Below are positions 9,316 through 16,969 of a DNA stretch of 20,150 nt, piece by piece (positions within the stretch are counted from its first letter, which is position 1; each line of letters begins with the position of its first letter). The stretch covers positions 1-20,150 of the forward strand of contig JAVXAN010000015.1 in assembly GCA_036660495.1 (NCBI GenBank). The letters are read 5' to 3'. The position numbers were made by a program, and so were the translations under genes. This DNA comes from JAVXAN01 sp036660495. Lineage in GTDB: Bacteria; Bacillota_I; Bacilli_A; RF39; UBA660. Below the pieces are notes generated by a model. It was given only the letters and a program-made list of their open reading frames with translations. It made no database searches and had not been told where the DNA came from.

Positions 9316-11664
9316 GTGAATGAAAAAAACCAAATAAAAATTAATTTTGGTTTATCTGATAATGAAGTTACTTATCGGGTAAATAATAACCTTGTTAATT
9401 ATGATACAACTACACCAAGTAAAACTGTTAAAGAGATTATTATTGAAAACACTTTTACTTTGTTTAACGTTATTAACTTAATTTTAGCACTTGCGGTAAT
9501 TTTAGTTGGTTCTTATAAAAACTTATTGTTTTTAGGGGTGGTTGTTTGTAATGCTTTAATAAGTTCAATTCAGGAAATAAGGGCTAAAAAAGCGGTTGAT
9601 AAATTATCGTTTATAGCTTCTTCAAAAGTTAAAGTAATTAGAAATGGTAAGGAAAAACAAATTGGTATAAATGAACTTGTTTTAGATGATATTGTTTTAT
9701 ATGAACTGGGTGATCAAATAATAACTGATTCAATCGTTAGAAAAGGAACAATAGAAGTTGATGAATCTTTTATTACTGGTGAATCTAAAACTATTTTTAA
9801 ACAAGAAAATGATACCATATTATCTGGAAGTTTTGTTGTAAGTGGTGGAGCTACAGTACAAGTAAAACACGTTGGACTTGATAATTATACGGCAATGATT
9901 TCTAAAGATGCAAAGTTTCTTAAAAAAACTAATTCAGAAATAATGACTTCTTTAAATAAAATTGTAAAGTATGTTTCAATTGTGTTAATACCAATTGGAA
10001 TATTACTTTTATTAAGACAGTTTTCTATTGATTCTAATACAACGGAAAACGCGGTTATATCAACGGTAGCTGCCTTAATTGGAATGATTCCAGAAGGATT
10101 GATACTTTTAGTTAGTACTGTTTTAGCAATAAGTGTTATAAGGCTTTCAAAGTTTAACGTTTTAGTTCAAGAATTATATTGTATTGAAACCTTAGCAAGG
10201 GTAGATACGCTTTGTTTAGATAAAACCGGTACGATAACTGAAGGAATTATGGAAGTATATGATGTTGTTGCCCTTGATGGTCATGGTTTAACTGAAATAG
10301 ATACGGTTTTAGCTAATTTAAGTGCAAATCTTACTGATAAAAATCCGACTTTTAAAGCAATAAACGCAAAGTATGGTTTAAGTAGCACAAAAAAAGCAAG
10401 TAACATAATTCCTTTTTCTTCTGGAAGGAAGTACTCTGGAGCAACTTTTGATAAGGAAACTTTTATTATTGGAGCGCCGGAATTCATAATAAAAAAAGGG
10501 TATCATAAATACGAAAATATAATTAATAAATATGGAGAAGATAACCGGGTTTTAGCTTTAATATCAACAAAAGAAAAGCTTAGTAGTACAAATTTACCAT
10601 TAAAGTATGACGTTATGGGATTAGTTTTAATTCGTGATAAAATAAGGCCAGAAGTATTTGACACGATTGATTATTTTTTAAATAATGGTGTTGAACTAAA
10701 GATTATATCTGGAGATAGTGCTTCAAGCGTAACTAGTATTGCAAAAAAAGTGGGAATAGAAATTAAGGGCGTATGTGATTTTAGCACACTTGATAAAGAC
10801 GTAGATTTAATTAATTTAGTAGAAAACACAACTATTTTTGCTAGGGTTAAACCAGATGAAAAGAAAAAGATAATATGTGCATTAAAAGCTAATAGTCATA
10901 TTGTGGCAATGACTGGAGATGGTGTTAATGATGTTTTAGCACTTAAAGAAGCAGATTGTGGAATTGCCATGTCTTCAGGAAGTGATGCTGCAAGAAATGT
11001 AGCAGAGCTTGTTTTATTGGATAGCAATTTTAATTCTATGCCACATATTGTAAAAGAAGGAAGAAGAACCATTAATAATGTTGAAAGATCAGCTTAATTA
11101 TTTTTATCTAAAACAATATATGCAAGTTTACTTGCAATAACGTTTTTATTTATTAGTAGAGAATATCCTTTTATTCCAATTCAAATGTCCCTTATAAGTG
11201 GATTGACAATTGGACTGCCGGCTTTTATTTTAGCACTTGAACCAAATTATAATAAAATTAAAACAAGCTTTTTTATAAATATTTTAAGTAATTCTATTCC
11301 AGGTGGGTTAACTACGGTAATTAACATTTTAATGTTAATTGGAATAACTTCTTTATTTAAAATAAGTCCAGCCCAAACTTCTACTATGGCTGTTATTATA
11401 ACTGGTTATACGGCACTTCTTCTTATTTACCGAATAAGTAAACCTTTTAACTTTTTAAGAAAAGCTTTACTTGCTACGCTTAGTACAATATTCTTGCTTG
11501 TTTTAATAACAACAAGTGGAAGAAGCGTTTTTTCACTAGCTATCTTAACACCTAATTCACTTTTAATATTAGTGTTATTAACGTATTTAAGTACTAAACT
11601 TTTTGGAATTTTTAACCAGTTATTAGTAATACTAATAAAGAAAAAAAACAGTTGGTTTATCTAA
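9316..11664 (+). pseudogene. P-type cation-transporting ATPase (CtpE/P2-like) interrupted by an in-frame TAA
   Basis: One reading frame runs 783 codons from GTG 9316 to TAA 11664 with a single internal TAA at 11095-11097 (codon 594). Before it are M1-M2, the actuator TGES (154-157), M3-M4 with PEGL, the phosphorylation motif DKTGT (D302) and the hinge GDGVND (534-539). After it, in the same frame, come LFLSKTIYASLLAITF and the remaining membrane helices M5-M10. Homologues read RSASLFL.K, so the stop replaces a Ser codon and is one base from TCA. The joined length of about 782 aa matches the family. Translation of the first part alone would lack M5-M10 and could not make an ion path. The ATG at 11185 has no clear RBS. 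It could be a true nonsense mutation, a sequencing error, or a suppressed stop. The likely substrate is a divalent cation such as calcium, by family only. The RBS is weak. Confidence 0.85.
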
Positions 11665-11668
11665 AAAT

Positions 11669-11697
11669 TTGCCTTTTTATTTTATTTATGATATCAT
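11669..11697 (+). promoter_or_regulatory. Probable promoter for the 157-aa gene
   Basis: TTGCCT (11669-11674) and TATCAT (11692-11697) are spaced by 17 nt, with the -35 just past the ATPase stop. Each hexamer differs from consensus at one or two bases. The -10 is 42 nt before the next ATG. Confidence 0.55.
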
Positions 11698-11739
11698 ACA
11701 CTAACTTGCAAAAAAGGAAATATTTAAGAGGTGATTTAA

Positions 11740-12213
11740 ATGATGAAAAAGAATAAAAAGCAAGAAATAAAAATCGAAAGTTTTAATTACGTTGATTCAG
11801 ATGAAACAAAAATAATTAACAGAAAAGATGTGTTTGTTTCAATTTTGATAAATGTTTCAAACTCAGGTAAAGTTTGTAAACTACGAAACATATTATTTTA
11901 TTTAAAAAGTAATAACTCTGTTATAGATTTAGTTAATGAATGTAAATATCCTATTAGTTGTAAGGCAACAGATAAGACGTACGTATTATCTTCTTGCCGT
12001 GTTAACGTAAGTAATGAGTTAATTAAAGCTGGTCTTGATGAAGAATTTTCACTTGATGAATTAAATAAAATAGGTATAGATAAAGTTATTGATTTAATTA
12101 TGTTTAAAAACGTTATTTATCTTAATCCTTTTATAACTTCAGAAGAAGAAGAATTAAGAAGGTTTGATATTACAGAAACAGAACAGCAAAAATGTAAAAT
12201 ATTAAAAAAATAG
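11740..12213 (+). CDS. Hypothetical protein, 157 aa
   Basis: I do not recognise this protein. It has no signal peptide or membrane helix and looks soluble and cytoplasmic. The first 15 residues are Lys-rich. The body mixes beta-prone stretches (DVFVSILINVSN, KTYVLSSCRVNV) with an acidic helical C-terminus containing EEEELRRFD. Five cysteines occur at 46, 68, 74, 86 and 152; the run C68-x5-C74-x11-C86 could bind a metal, but the spacing is not a known finger. RBS AGAGGTGA (11727-11734) serves either ATG 11740 or ATG 11743; the second gives the better spacing. It has its own promoter and ends about 20 nt before the T-box leader, so it is probably a single-gene unit. Confidence 0.7.
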   Translation: MMKKNKKQEIKIESFNYVDSDETKIINRKDVFVSILINVSNSGKVCKLRNILFYLKSNNSVIDLVNECKYPISCKATDKTYVLSSCRVNVSNELIKAGLDEEFSLDELNKIGIDKVIDLIMFKNVIYLNPFITSEEEELRRFDITETEQQKCKILKK

Positions 12214-12234
12214 CTATGAAAGAAAGAGTAAGAT

Positions 12235-12430
12235 AAAAAATTATTAAAGAGAGCTTTTGTTGGTGAAATAAGGCATGATTTTAATCTTATAGATGGTTCT
12301 GGAGCTGGTTTAGCTGATATGTAAGTTAAACTCGTGTGCTGACGTTAAAGCATAAGAGCATAATTAACGTTATGAATCAAGGTGGTACCGCGGGTTAACT
12401 CGTCCTTTTATTAGGACGGGTTTTTATTTT
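12235..12430 (+). promoter_or_regulatory. T-box riboswitch, methionine-type, controlling dut-metG
   Basis: The leader has the conserved stem I start AGAGAGC (12248-12254), a GTTGGTGAAA segment, and ATG (12293-12295) as specifier in the usual place upstream of a TGGAG element. The T-box sequence AAGGTGGTACCGCGGG is at 12379-12394, followed by the terminator helix. Its TGGT would pair with an ACCA tRNA end, that is, discriminator base A, which fits tRNA-Met. By mechanism, uncharged tRNA-Met stabilises the antiterminator and allows transcription. The specifier agrees with metG as the second gene. The 5' limit is approximate and I did not fold the full stem I. No convincing promoter is visible between 12214 and 12247. 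Confidence 0.93.
12397..12430 (+). terminator. T-box-controlled terminator
   Basis: AACTCGTCCT (12397-12406), loop TTTATT, AGGACGGGTT (12413-12422) form a 10-bp stem with one G-U, followed by a long T tract. CCTT at 12404-12407 can instead pair with AAGG at 12379-12382 in the antiterminator. Confidence 0.9.
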
Positions 12431-12443
12431 TTTAGGAGGAATT

Positions 12444-12941
12444 ATGGCAAGATATTTTGAAAAGATTAGTTTTAATAGGTTTAAAAGTGATATAAAAAAC
12501 GATTTAGTGTTGTATAATGATTATAGTATTCCAAAAAGAAGCACCATTAGTAGTGCTGGATATGATTTTTTCTCACTTGAAGATTTCATATTAAAAGCAG
12601 GTGAAAGTAAAAAAATAGCAACTGGGATAAAAGTGTGTATGAATAATAATGAGGTTTTGATGCTTTTTATTAGAAGTAGTATGGGCTTTAAATACAACAT
12701 CAGACTATGTAACCAAGTTGGGATATTAGATAGTGATTATTATAATAATGATAATAATGAAGGACATATTTTTATTAAAATTAAAAATGAAGGTGATAGT
12801 AACTACCAAGTAAAGTTTGGTGAAGCTATTTGTCAAGGAGTGTTTTTAAATTATCTTACTGTTGATAATGAAAAGGAAATAATTAAAAAAAGAAATGGTG
12901 GATTTGGATCTACTAATAAAGGGGATGAAATAAATGGATAA
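12444..12941 (+). CDS. dut: dUTP diphosphatase (trimeric dUTPase family)
   Basis: A 165-aa protein with all five trimeric dUTPase motifs: I SAGYDF (37-42), II RSSMGFK (77-83), III GILDSDY (93-99) with catalytic D96 and the uracil-stacking Tyr, IV GEAICQG, and V RNGGFGSTNK (150-159). It would hydrolyse dUTP to dUMP and pyrophosphate, keeping uracil out of DNA and supplying dUMP for thymidylate synthesis. Motif III lacks the usual Gly after Tyr (YYNND). dCTP deaminase is less likely, given motifs III and V. A strong RBS (AGGAGGA) follows the T-box terminator, and its end overlaps metG by 8 nt, so translation is probably coupled. Its location directly behind a Met T-box is unusual. Confidence 0.93.
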   Translation: MARYFEKISFNRFKSDIKNDLVLYNDYSIPKRSTISSAGYDFFSLEDFILKAGESKKIATGIKVCMNNNEVLMLFIRSSMGFKYNIRLCNQVGILDSDYYNNDNNEGHIFIKIKNEGDSNYQVKFGEAICQGVFLNYLTVDNEKEIIKKRNGGFGSTNKGDEING

Positions 12942-14481
12942 ATATTACATATCTACGGCTATAGCATATACTTCTGGTAAACCACATATTGGTAATACTT
13001 ATGAAGTGGTTTTAGCAGATGCCATTGCAAGGTATAAAAGGCAAAAAGGCTTTGACGTGTATTTTCAAACTGGTACTGATGAACATGGTGAAAAAATTGA
13101 ATTAAAAGCAAAAGAAAAAGGAATTACTCCAAAGGAATTTGTTGATGAGGTAGCATCAGAAATAAAGAGAATTTGGGATATTATGAATACTAGCTATGAC
13201 AAGTTTGTTAGAACAACTGATCCAGTTCATGAGAGGCAGGTTCAAAAAATATTCAAAAAGATGTATGATAAAGGGGATATTTATAAAGGTGAATATAAAG
13301 GGCTTTACTGCACGCCTTGTGAGTCTTTTTGGACTGAAAGTCAACTTATAGATGGTAAGTGTCCTGACTGTGGTAGAAGCGTAAAAGAAGCTAAGGAAGA
13401 AGCTTATTTCTTTAAACTTTCTAAATATCAAAAAAAGTTAGTAGAATATTATAATGCTCATCCTGATTTTATTAAACCAGAATCAAGAAAAAACGAAATG
13501 ATTAATAATTTTATTAAACCAGGACTTCAAGATTTATGTGTTTCAAGGAGCTCATTTACCTGGGGAATTCCAGTTGATTTTAATAAAAAGCACGTAGTAT
13601 ACGTATGGCTTGATGCTTTAACTAATTACATAACTAACATTGGTTATGACGTTAATGAATCAAGTGATGAATTTCTAAAGTATTGGCCAGCAGATTTGCA
13701 TTTAATTGGAAAAGATATTATTCGCTTCCATACTATATATTGGCCGTGTTTTTTATGGTCACTTGATTTATCGCTTCCAAAACAAGTGTTTGGTCATCCT
13801 TGGCTTTTAACTAACAATGATAAGATTGGTAAAAGTAGGGGAAACGCTATTTATGCTGATGATTTGGTTGATTTGTTTGGAGTTGATGCAGTAAGGTACT
13901 ATGTTTTACATGAAATACCTTATGCTAATGATGGTAATTTAACGTATGATTTACTTATTGAAAGAATTAATAGTGATTTGGCCAATGTGCTTGGTAACCT
14001 TGTTAACCGAACTATTTCAATGGCTAATAAGTATTTTAAAGGTAACGTTACTAATAAAAAGGTCGTTACATCATTTGATGAAGAACTTATTAAAATGGTT
14101 AACGATTTATCAGATAAAGTTGATAAAAAGATGGATACTTTGGAAGTTGGACTTGCAATTGATGAAATTTTTGAAGTATTAAGGCGTTGTAATAAGTATA
14201 TTGATGAAACTATGCCATGGGTTTTAGCAAAAGATGAAAAAAGCAATGAAAAACTTGAAACGGTTTTATATAATTTATTAGAATCAATTAGGGTTTGCGC
14301 TACTTTTTTAAAACCTTTTTTACCATCAACTGCTGATGAAATCTTTAATCAACTAAATAGTGATAATAAAGAAGAAAAATTTACGGTTGATAGTAAGTAT
14401 AAAAACATGAATGCAAAAGTTCTTTTTGCAAGAATTGATAAAGAAAAAAAATTAGAAGAGATAGAAAAAATATATAATTAG
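12934..14481 (+). CDS. metG: Methionyl-tRNA synthetase, short form without C-terminal tRNA-binding domain
   Basis: A 515-aa class I synthetase. The HIGH motif is HIGN (18-21) and the zinc knuckle has C126/C129 and C143/C146. The connecting domain has FFKLSKYQKKLVEYY, and the methionine/anticodon regions include YVWLDALTNYI and HLIGKDIIRFH. The KMSKS loop reads KIGKS (297-301), keeping both lysines and the serine. The C-terminal anticodon-binding helical bundle ends at about residue 510; the Trbp111-like domain found in many bacterial MetG proteins is absent. It charges tRNA-Met with methionine in the cytoplasm. The start codon lies inside the end of dut, with an AAGGGG RBS about 10 nt upstream. 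The Met specifier in the T-box confirms the regulation. Confidence 0.96.
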   Translation: MDKYYISTAIAYTSGKPHIGNTYEVVLADAIARYKRQKGFDVYFQTGTDEHGEKIELKAKEKGITPKEFVDEVASEIKRIWDIMNTSYDKFVRTTDPVHERQVQKIFKKMYDKGDIYKGEYKGLYCTPCESFWTESQLIDGKCPDCGRSVKEAKEEAYFFKLSKYQKKLVEYYNAHPDFIKPESRKNEMINNFIKPGLQDLCVSRSSFTWGIPVDFNKKHVVYVWLDALTNYITNIGYDVNESSDEFLKYWPADLHLIGKDIIRFHTIYWPCFLWSLDLSLPKQVFGHPWLLTNNDKIGKSRGNAIYADDLVDLFGVDAVRYYVLHEIPYANDGNLTYDLLIERINSDLANVLGNLVNRTISMANKYFKGNVTNKKVVTSFDEELIKMVNDLSDKVDKKMDTLEVGLAIDEIFEVLRRCNKYIDETMPWVLAKDEKSNEKLETVLYNLLESIRVCATFLKPFLPSTADEIFNQLNSDNKEEKFTVDSKYKNMNAKVLFARIDKEKKLEEIEKIYN

Positions 14482-14500
14482 TTTTCTATTAAATTAAAAT

Positions 14501-14544
14501 AAAAACTGGTAAACAGAAAAAAAATTCTATTTATCAGTTTTTTT
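14501..14544. terminator. Bidirectional terminator between metG and the convergent AAA+ gene
   Basis: AAAAACTGGTAAA (14501-14513) pairs with TTTATCAGTTTTT (14530-14542), 13 bp with one G-U, and an inner AGAA/TTCT helix. T runs follow on both strands (TTTTTTT on +, TTTTTATTTT on -). It fits the short convergent gap and overlaps the stop codon of the - strand gene. Confidence 0.88.
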
Positions 14545-15538
14545 AATAATCATTTAAATCAACGTTTTCTTTTTCAATAAAGTCTTTAAACGTTATTTTA
14601 AAGACTTCTTGTTCTTTTTTTATAACGTCAGAATAAACGCTTTTACAGTTCATAATGGCTTTGTAAATATGTTTAAAAGTAACGTATTGGCTGTTATCAA
14701 ACTTAGCATATGAAAAAGCTTTAGATAATAGTGCTAAGGAGTTATCAGGATATCTTGAGCCTAACTCGTAAACTCTTTTAAACTCAGAAGTCATATCAAC
14801 GATGAATTTCATTATGTTTTCAATAACAAAAGGAGAATATGCTAATTTTACTCCAGTTATTGTTTCTATCTTAGGATAAGAACCAATAAGTATTTTAACT
14901 GTAGTTTCAGCACTTGGTTCTAATACTTCTACTTTTTCAAACCTTCTTAAAAAGGCTTTATCTCTTATTAAATATTGATTATATTCATCTGTTGTGGTAG
15001 CGCCGATTATTTTAATATCTCCTCTTGATAAAGAAGGTTTTAAGGCATTTATAAAGTCGATGCCACTATTCTTAGATTCTATTACTAAGGTATGAATTTC
15101 ATCAATAAACAAAATAGTGTTTTTTCTTGATTCAAGTTCTTTTAAAAGTAAGTGAACTCGTGTTTCAGTGTTACCGTCAATACTAGCGGTTGAACCTAAA
15201 AGAGAAGAGGTATTAACTTTAATAATATCATAATTTTTAAGAGCATTAGGAACGTTACCGTTTTGAATCTGATATCCTATTCCTTCAACGATTGCCGTTT
15301 TACCAATTCCTGCTTTACCAATTAATAACGCTGATCGATCAGGTGTTAGTAATATTAAAAGCGTTTTTTCAATTTCTTCATCTCTTTCAATAGCTGGATT
15401 AGTAACGTATTTTTTGGTGCTTAAGTTTTCTCCGTACATCTTAAGAATGCTGTTTTTATTATCTCCTTTAGCATTAGTATCACAACTATCTTCTAAAGCT
15501 AAAATTTCTTCATCAGTTATATCAAATATTTCATCCAT
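14543..15538 (-). CDS. Stand-alone ClpA/ClpB-type AAA+ ATPase (D1-like module)
   Basis: A 331-aa protein resembling the first AAA+ module of ClpA/B/C without a Clp N domain, middle coiled coil or D2. Residues 1-45 are acidic and unlike known domains. Walker A GKAGIGKT (74-81), Walker B LFIDEIH (143-149), sensor 1 GATTTDEY (179-186) and the arginine finger region FLRRF (196-200) are all present. The small helical domain with a PDNSLALL segment follows, so ATP binding and hydrolysis should work. The pore loop, normally with an aromatic residue in a KYRG-type motif, is replaced by LLGSTASIDGN (about 114-123) with no Tyr or Phe, so peptide threading is doubtful. It may act as a remodeller or regulator. 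RBS GAGG and an extended -10 promoter precede it. It is the only - strand gene here and transcribes toward metG. Confidence 0.85.
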   Translation of the reverse strand: MDEIFDITDEEILALEDSCDTNAKGDNKNSILKMYGENLSTKKYVTNPAIERDEEIEKTLLILLTPDRSALLIGKAGIGKTAIVEGIGYQIQNGNVPNALKNYDIIKVNTSSLLGSTASIDGNTETRVHLLLKELESRKNTILFIDEIHTLVIESKNSGIDFINALKPSLSRGDIKIIGATTTDEYNQYLIRDKAFLRRFEKVEVLEPSAETTVKILIGSYPKIETITGVKLAYSPFVIENIMKFIVDMTSEFKRVYELGSRYPDNSLALLSKAFSYAKFDNSQYVTFKHIYKAIMNCKSVYSDVIKKEQEVFKITFKDFIEKENVDLNDY

Positions 15539-15561
15539 AATTAAACCTCACATATGATATT

Positions 15562-15570
15562 ATTATAACA
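15562..15570 (-). promoter_or_regulatory. Extended -10 promoter for the AAA+ gene
   Basis: On the - strand TGTTATAAT gives a TG extension plus a perfect TATAAT (15567-15562), 23 nt before the start codon at 15538. The -35 position (TGGTGT) is poor, so the extended -10 would carry recognition. Confidence 0.6.
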
Positions 15571-15599
15571 AAAATATTGTAAAAACACCATTTTATTAG

Positions 15600-15628
15600 T
15601 TGTTTAACGAATTGTTTTACGCTATAAT
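15600..15628 (+). promoter_or_regulatory. Promoter for the rsmE operon
   Basis: TTGTTT (15600-15605) and TATAAT (15623-15628) with a 17-nt spacer, 17 nt before the rsmE ATG. It is divergent from the AAA+ promoter, and the two share a gap of about 107 nt with no other feature that I can see. Confidence 0.7.
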
Positions 15629-15645
15629 TTAAATGGTGATGAAAA

Positions 15646-16347
15646 ATGCAAAGATATTTTGCCCTTGACAAAGACTTAAGTTTAGATAATTCGGATTATT
15701 TTCACATAAAAAACGTAATGAGAATGAAAACTGGAGATCTAATTGACGTTATTTATGATAAAATGGTTTACCATTGTAAAGTTAAGGTTGGTAAAGAAGT
15801 TAAAGTTGAAGTTATTAATAGTGAAAAAGGTAACGATAATAATGTTTCCGTTACTATTGCTTTTTCACTATTAAAAGAAAAAAAGCTAGACTATGTTTTT
15901 CAAAAAACAACTGAGCTTGGTGTTGATAGTTTAATTCCAATTAAAACAACTCGGTCAATAATTAAACTGGATGATAAAAAAGAAGCAGATCGATTTAAAA
16001 GGTGGCAAAAAATTTGTAAGGAATCAAGTGAGCAGTGTGGACGTAACTATATTCCAAAAATCATAAGTATATCAACCATTTATGACCTTGTTAAACTTAA
16101 TTATGATTTAAAAATATTGTGTACTTTGAACGAAAAATCAAGAAATATTAAAAAAGTGATTCAAAAGAATAATAAGTGTGATAGAATATTAATAGTTATA
16201 GGTCCCGAAGGTGGTTTTGATAAAGAAGAAGAAAAATTTCTGATTCAAAATCATTTTATTAGTACTACACTAGGCAGTACCGTTTTAAGAGCGGAAACAG
16301 CACCGGTTGTAGCGCTTAGCATGTTAAATTATGAATTCATGAGGTGA
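15646..16347 (+). CDS. rsmE: 16S rRNA (uracil-1498-N3)-methyltransferase RsmE
   Basis: A 233-aa SPOUT-class methyltransferase, typical length. The N-terminal PUA-like domain begins MQRYFAL and includes HIKNVMRMKTGD. The knotted SAM-binding C-terminal domain has the diagnostic GPEGGF (186-191) and LGSTVLRAETA (209-219) motifs, plus the KTTELGVD helix. It methylates N3 of U1498 in the decoding region of 16S rRNA. RBS GGTGAT (15634-15639) fits. In Bacillus the order is dnaJ-prmA-rsmE-mtaB; rsmE and mtaB remain near each other here but prmA is not next to rsmE. The gene ends in TGA, which shows TGA is a stop in this genome. It overlaps the RBS of the next gene. Confidence 0.96.
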   Translation: MQRYFALDKDLSLDNSDYFHIKNVMRMKTGDLIDVIYDKMVYHCKVKVGKEVKVEVINSEKGNDNNVSVTIAFSLLKEKKLDYVFQKTTELGVDSLIPIKTTRSIIKLDDKKEADRFKRWQKICKESSEQCGRNYIPKIISISTIYDLVKLNYDLKILCTLNEKSRNIKKVIQKNNKCDRILIVIGPEGGFDKEEEKFLIQNHFISTTLGSTVLRAETAPVVALSMLNYEFMR

Positions 16348-16352
16348 GTAGT

Positions 16353-16934
16353 ATGAAAAATTTAGTTGCAGCGGTAACATATTCTTTTAATGATTTTTAC
16401 GATAGGCTTAATGTTCAAGGACAAATGATTTTTTCTTCAATTGTTATTTTAATTTTTATTTTATGCTTTTTACTTTTCTTAGCATATATAATGCAAGAAA
16501 TAAAAAGTAAAAAGCGAATTAAGGCAATAAAGAAACTTCCCATGCAAAATAAAACTTATGAAGAAAACAAAAAAAGTACTGATTTGAATGCAAAAACCAA
16601 TATTGAAAACATTGCTAAGTCAATTGAAACTTCTTTAGAAAAAGAAGCTCCAGTTGAGCTTACTAATTTTGAAGATGATCAGGAAAAAACGGCGATTATA
16701 TCTATAAACGAACTTTTTGAAAAAGCTGATGAATTAAGCACTTTTGATGATGAATATGATGAAGGCATGCGAGTAAATTATTTAGAAAAATTCAATTTAG
16801 CTTCGCCCCTTATCGATGAAGCACTTAATGAAACAAAGCAAGAACAATCAGCACCAGTAAAGGCTTTTAAGGTTTCACAGGTTATCTCACCAATATATGG
16901 GGTAAAAAAAGAAGTAATTGATAATAATAGGTAA
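16353..16934 (+). CDS. Single-pass membrane protein with acidic cytoplasmic domain, function unknown
   Basis: I do not recognise this 193-aa protein. A short N-terminus (1-24) is followed by one hydrophobic helix at about 25-47, then a basic stop-transfer patch (KSKKRIKAIKK). The positive charges after the helix predict the N-terminus outside and the long C-terminal part in the cytoplasm. That part is acidic and low in complexity, with ENLIAKS-like helical stretches and ELFEKADELSTFDDEYDE. I chose ATG 16353 rather than the in-frame GTG at 16344 because GAGGTGA (16341-16347) is an ideal RBS only for the ATG. The gene begins 5 nt after rsmE, so the two are co-transcribed. A weak terminator hairpin covers its stop. 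Confidence 0.75.
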   Translation: MKNLVAAVTYSFNDFYDRLNVQGQMIFSSIVILIFILCFLLFLAYIMQEIKSKKRIKAIKKLPMQNKTYEENKKSTDLNAKTNIENIAKSIETSLEKEAPVELTNFEDDQEKTAIISINELFEKADELSTFDDEYDEGMRVNYLEKFNLASPLIDEALNETKQEQSAPVKAFKVSQVISPIYGVKKEVIDNNR

Positions 16935-16960
16935 GGAGCTAAAAAAGCCCCTTATTTTTT
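16932..16960 (+). terminator. Possible terminator/attenuator before mtaB
   Basis: TAAGG-A-GCT (16932-16940), loop AAAAA, AGC-C-CCTTA (16946-16954) with one A/C mismatch, then TTTTTT (16955-16960). The mtaB RBS GGAGG (16961-16965) follows at once. No separate mtaB promoter is visible, so partial readthrough is likely. Confidence 0.5.
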
Positions 16961-16969
16961 GGAGGAAAT

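Noticed and set aside
11185..11664. A separate 159-aa membrane protein starting at ATG 11185
   Set aside because: It is in the same frame as the upstream ATPase, the sequence between the TAA and this ATG also encodes conserved family residues, and there is no RBS before the ATG. It is the 3' part of a broken ATPase gene.
11690..11697. TGATATCA palindrome as an operator
   Set aside because: Eight bases of AT-rich palindrome are expected by chance and it simply covers the -10 of the likely promoter.
13920..14246. Open frames on both strands within metG
   Set aside because: They are shadows of a well-supported synthetase gene; composition looks non-coding and no RBS is present.
16344..16352. 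GTG at 16344 as start of the gene after rsmE
   Set aside because: It lies inside the GAGGTGA RBS and overlaps the rsmE stop; ATG 16353 has ideal spacing from that RBS.
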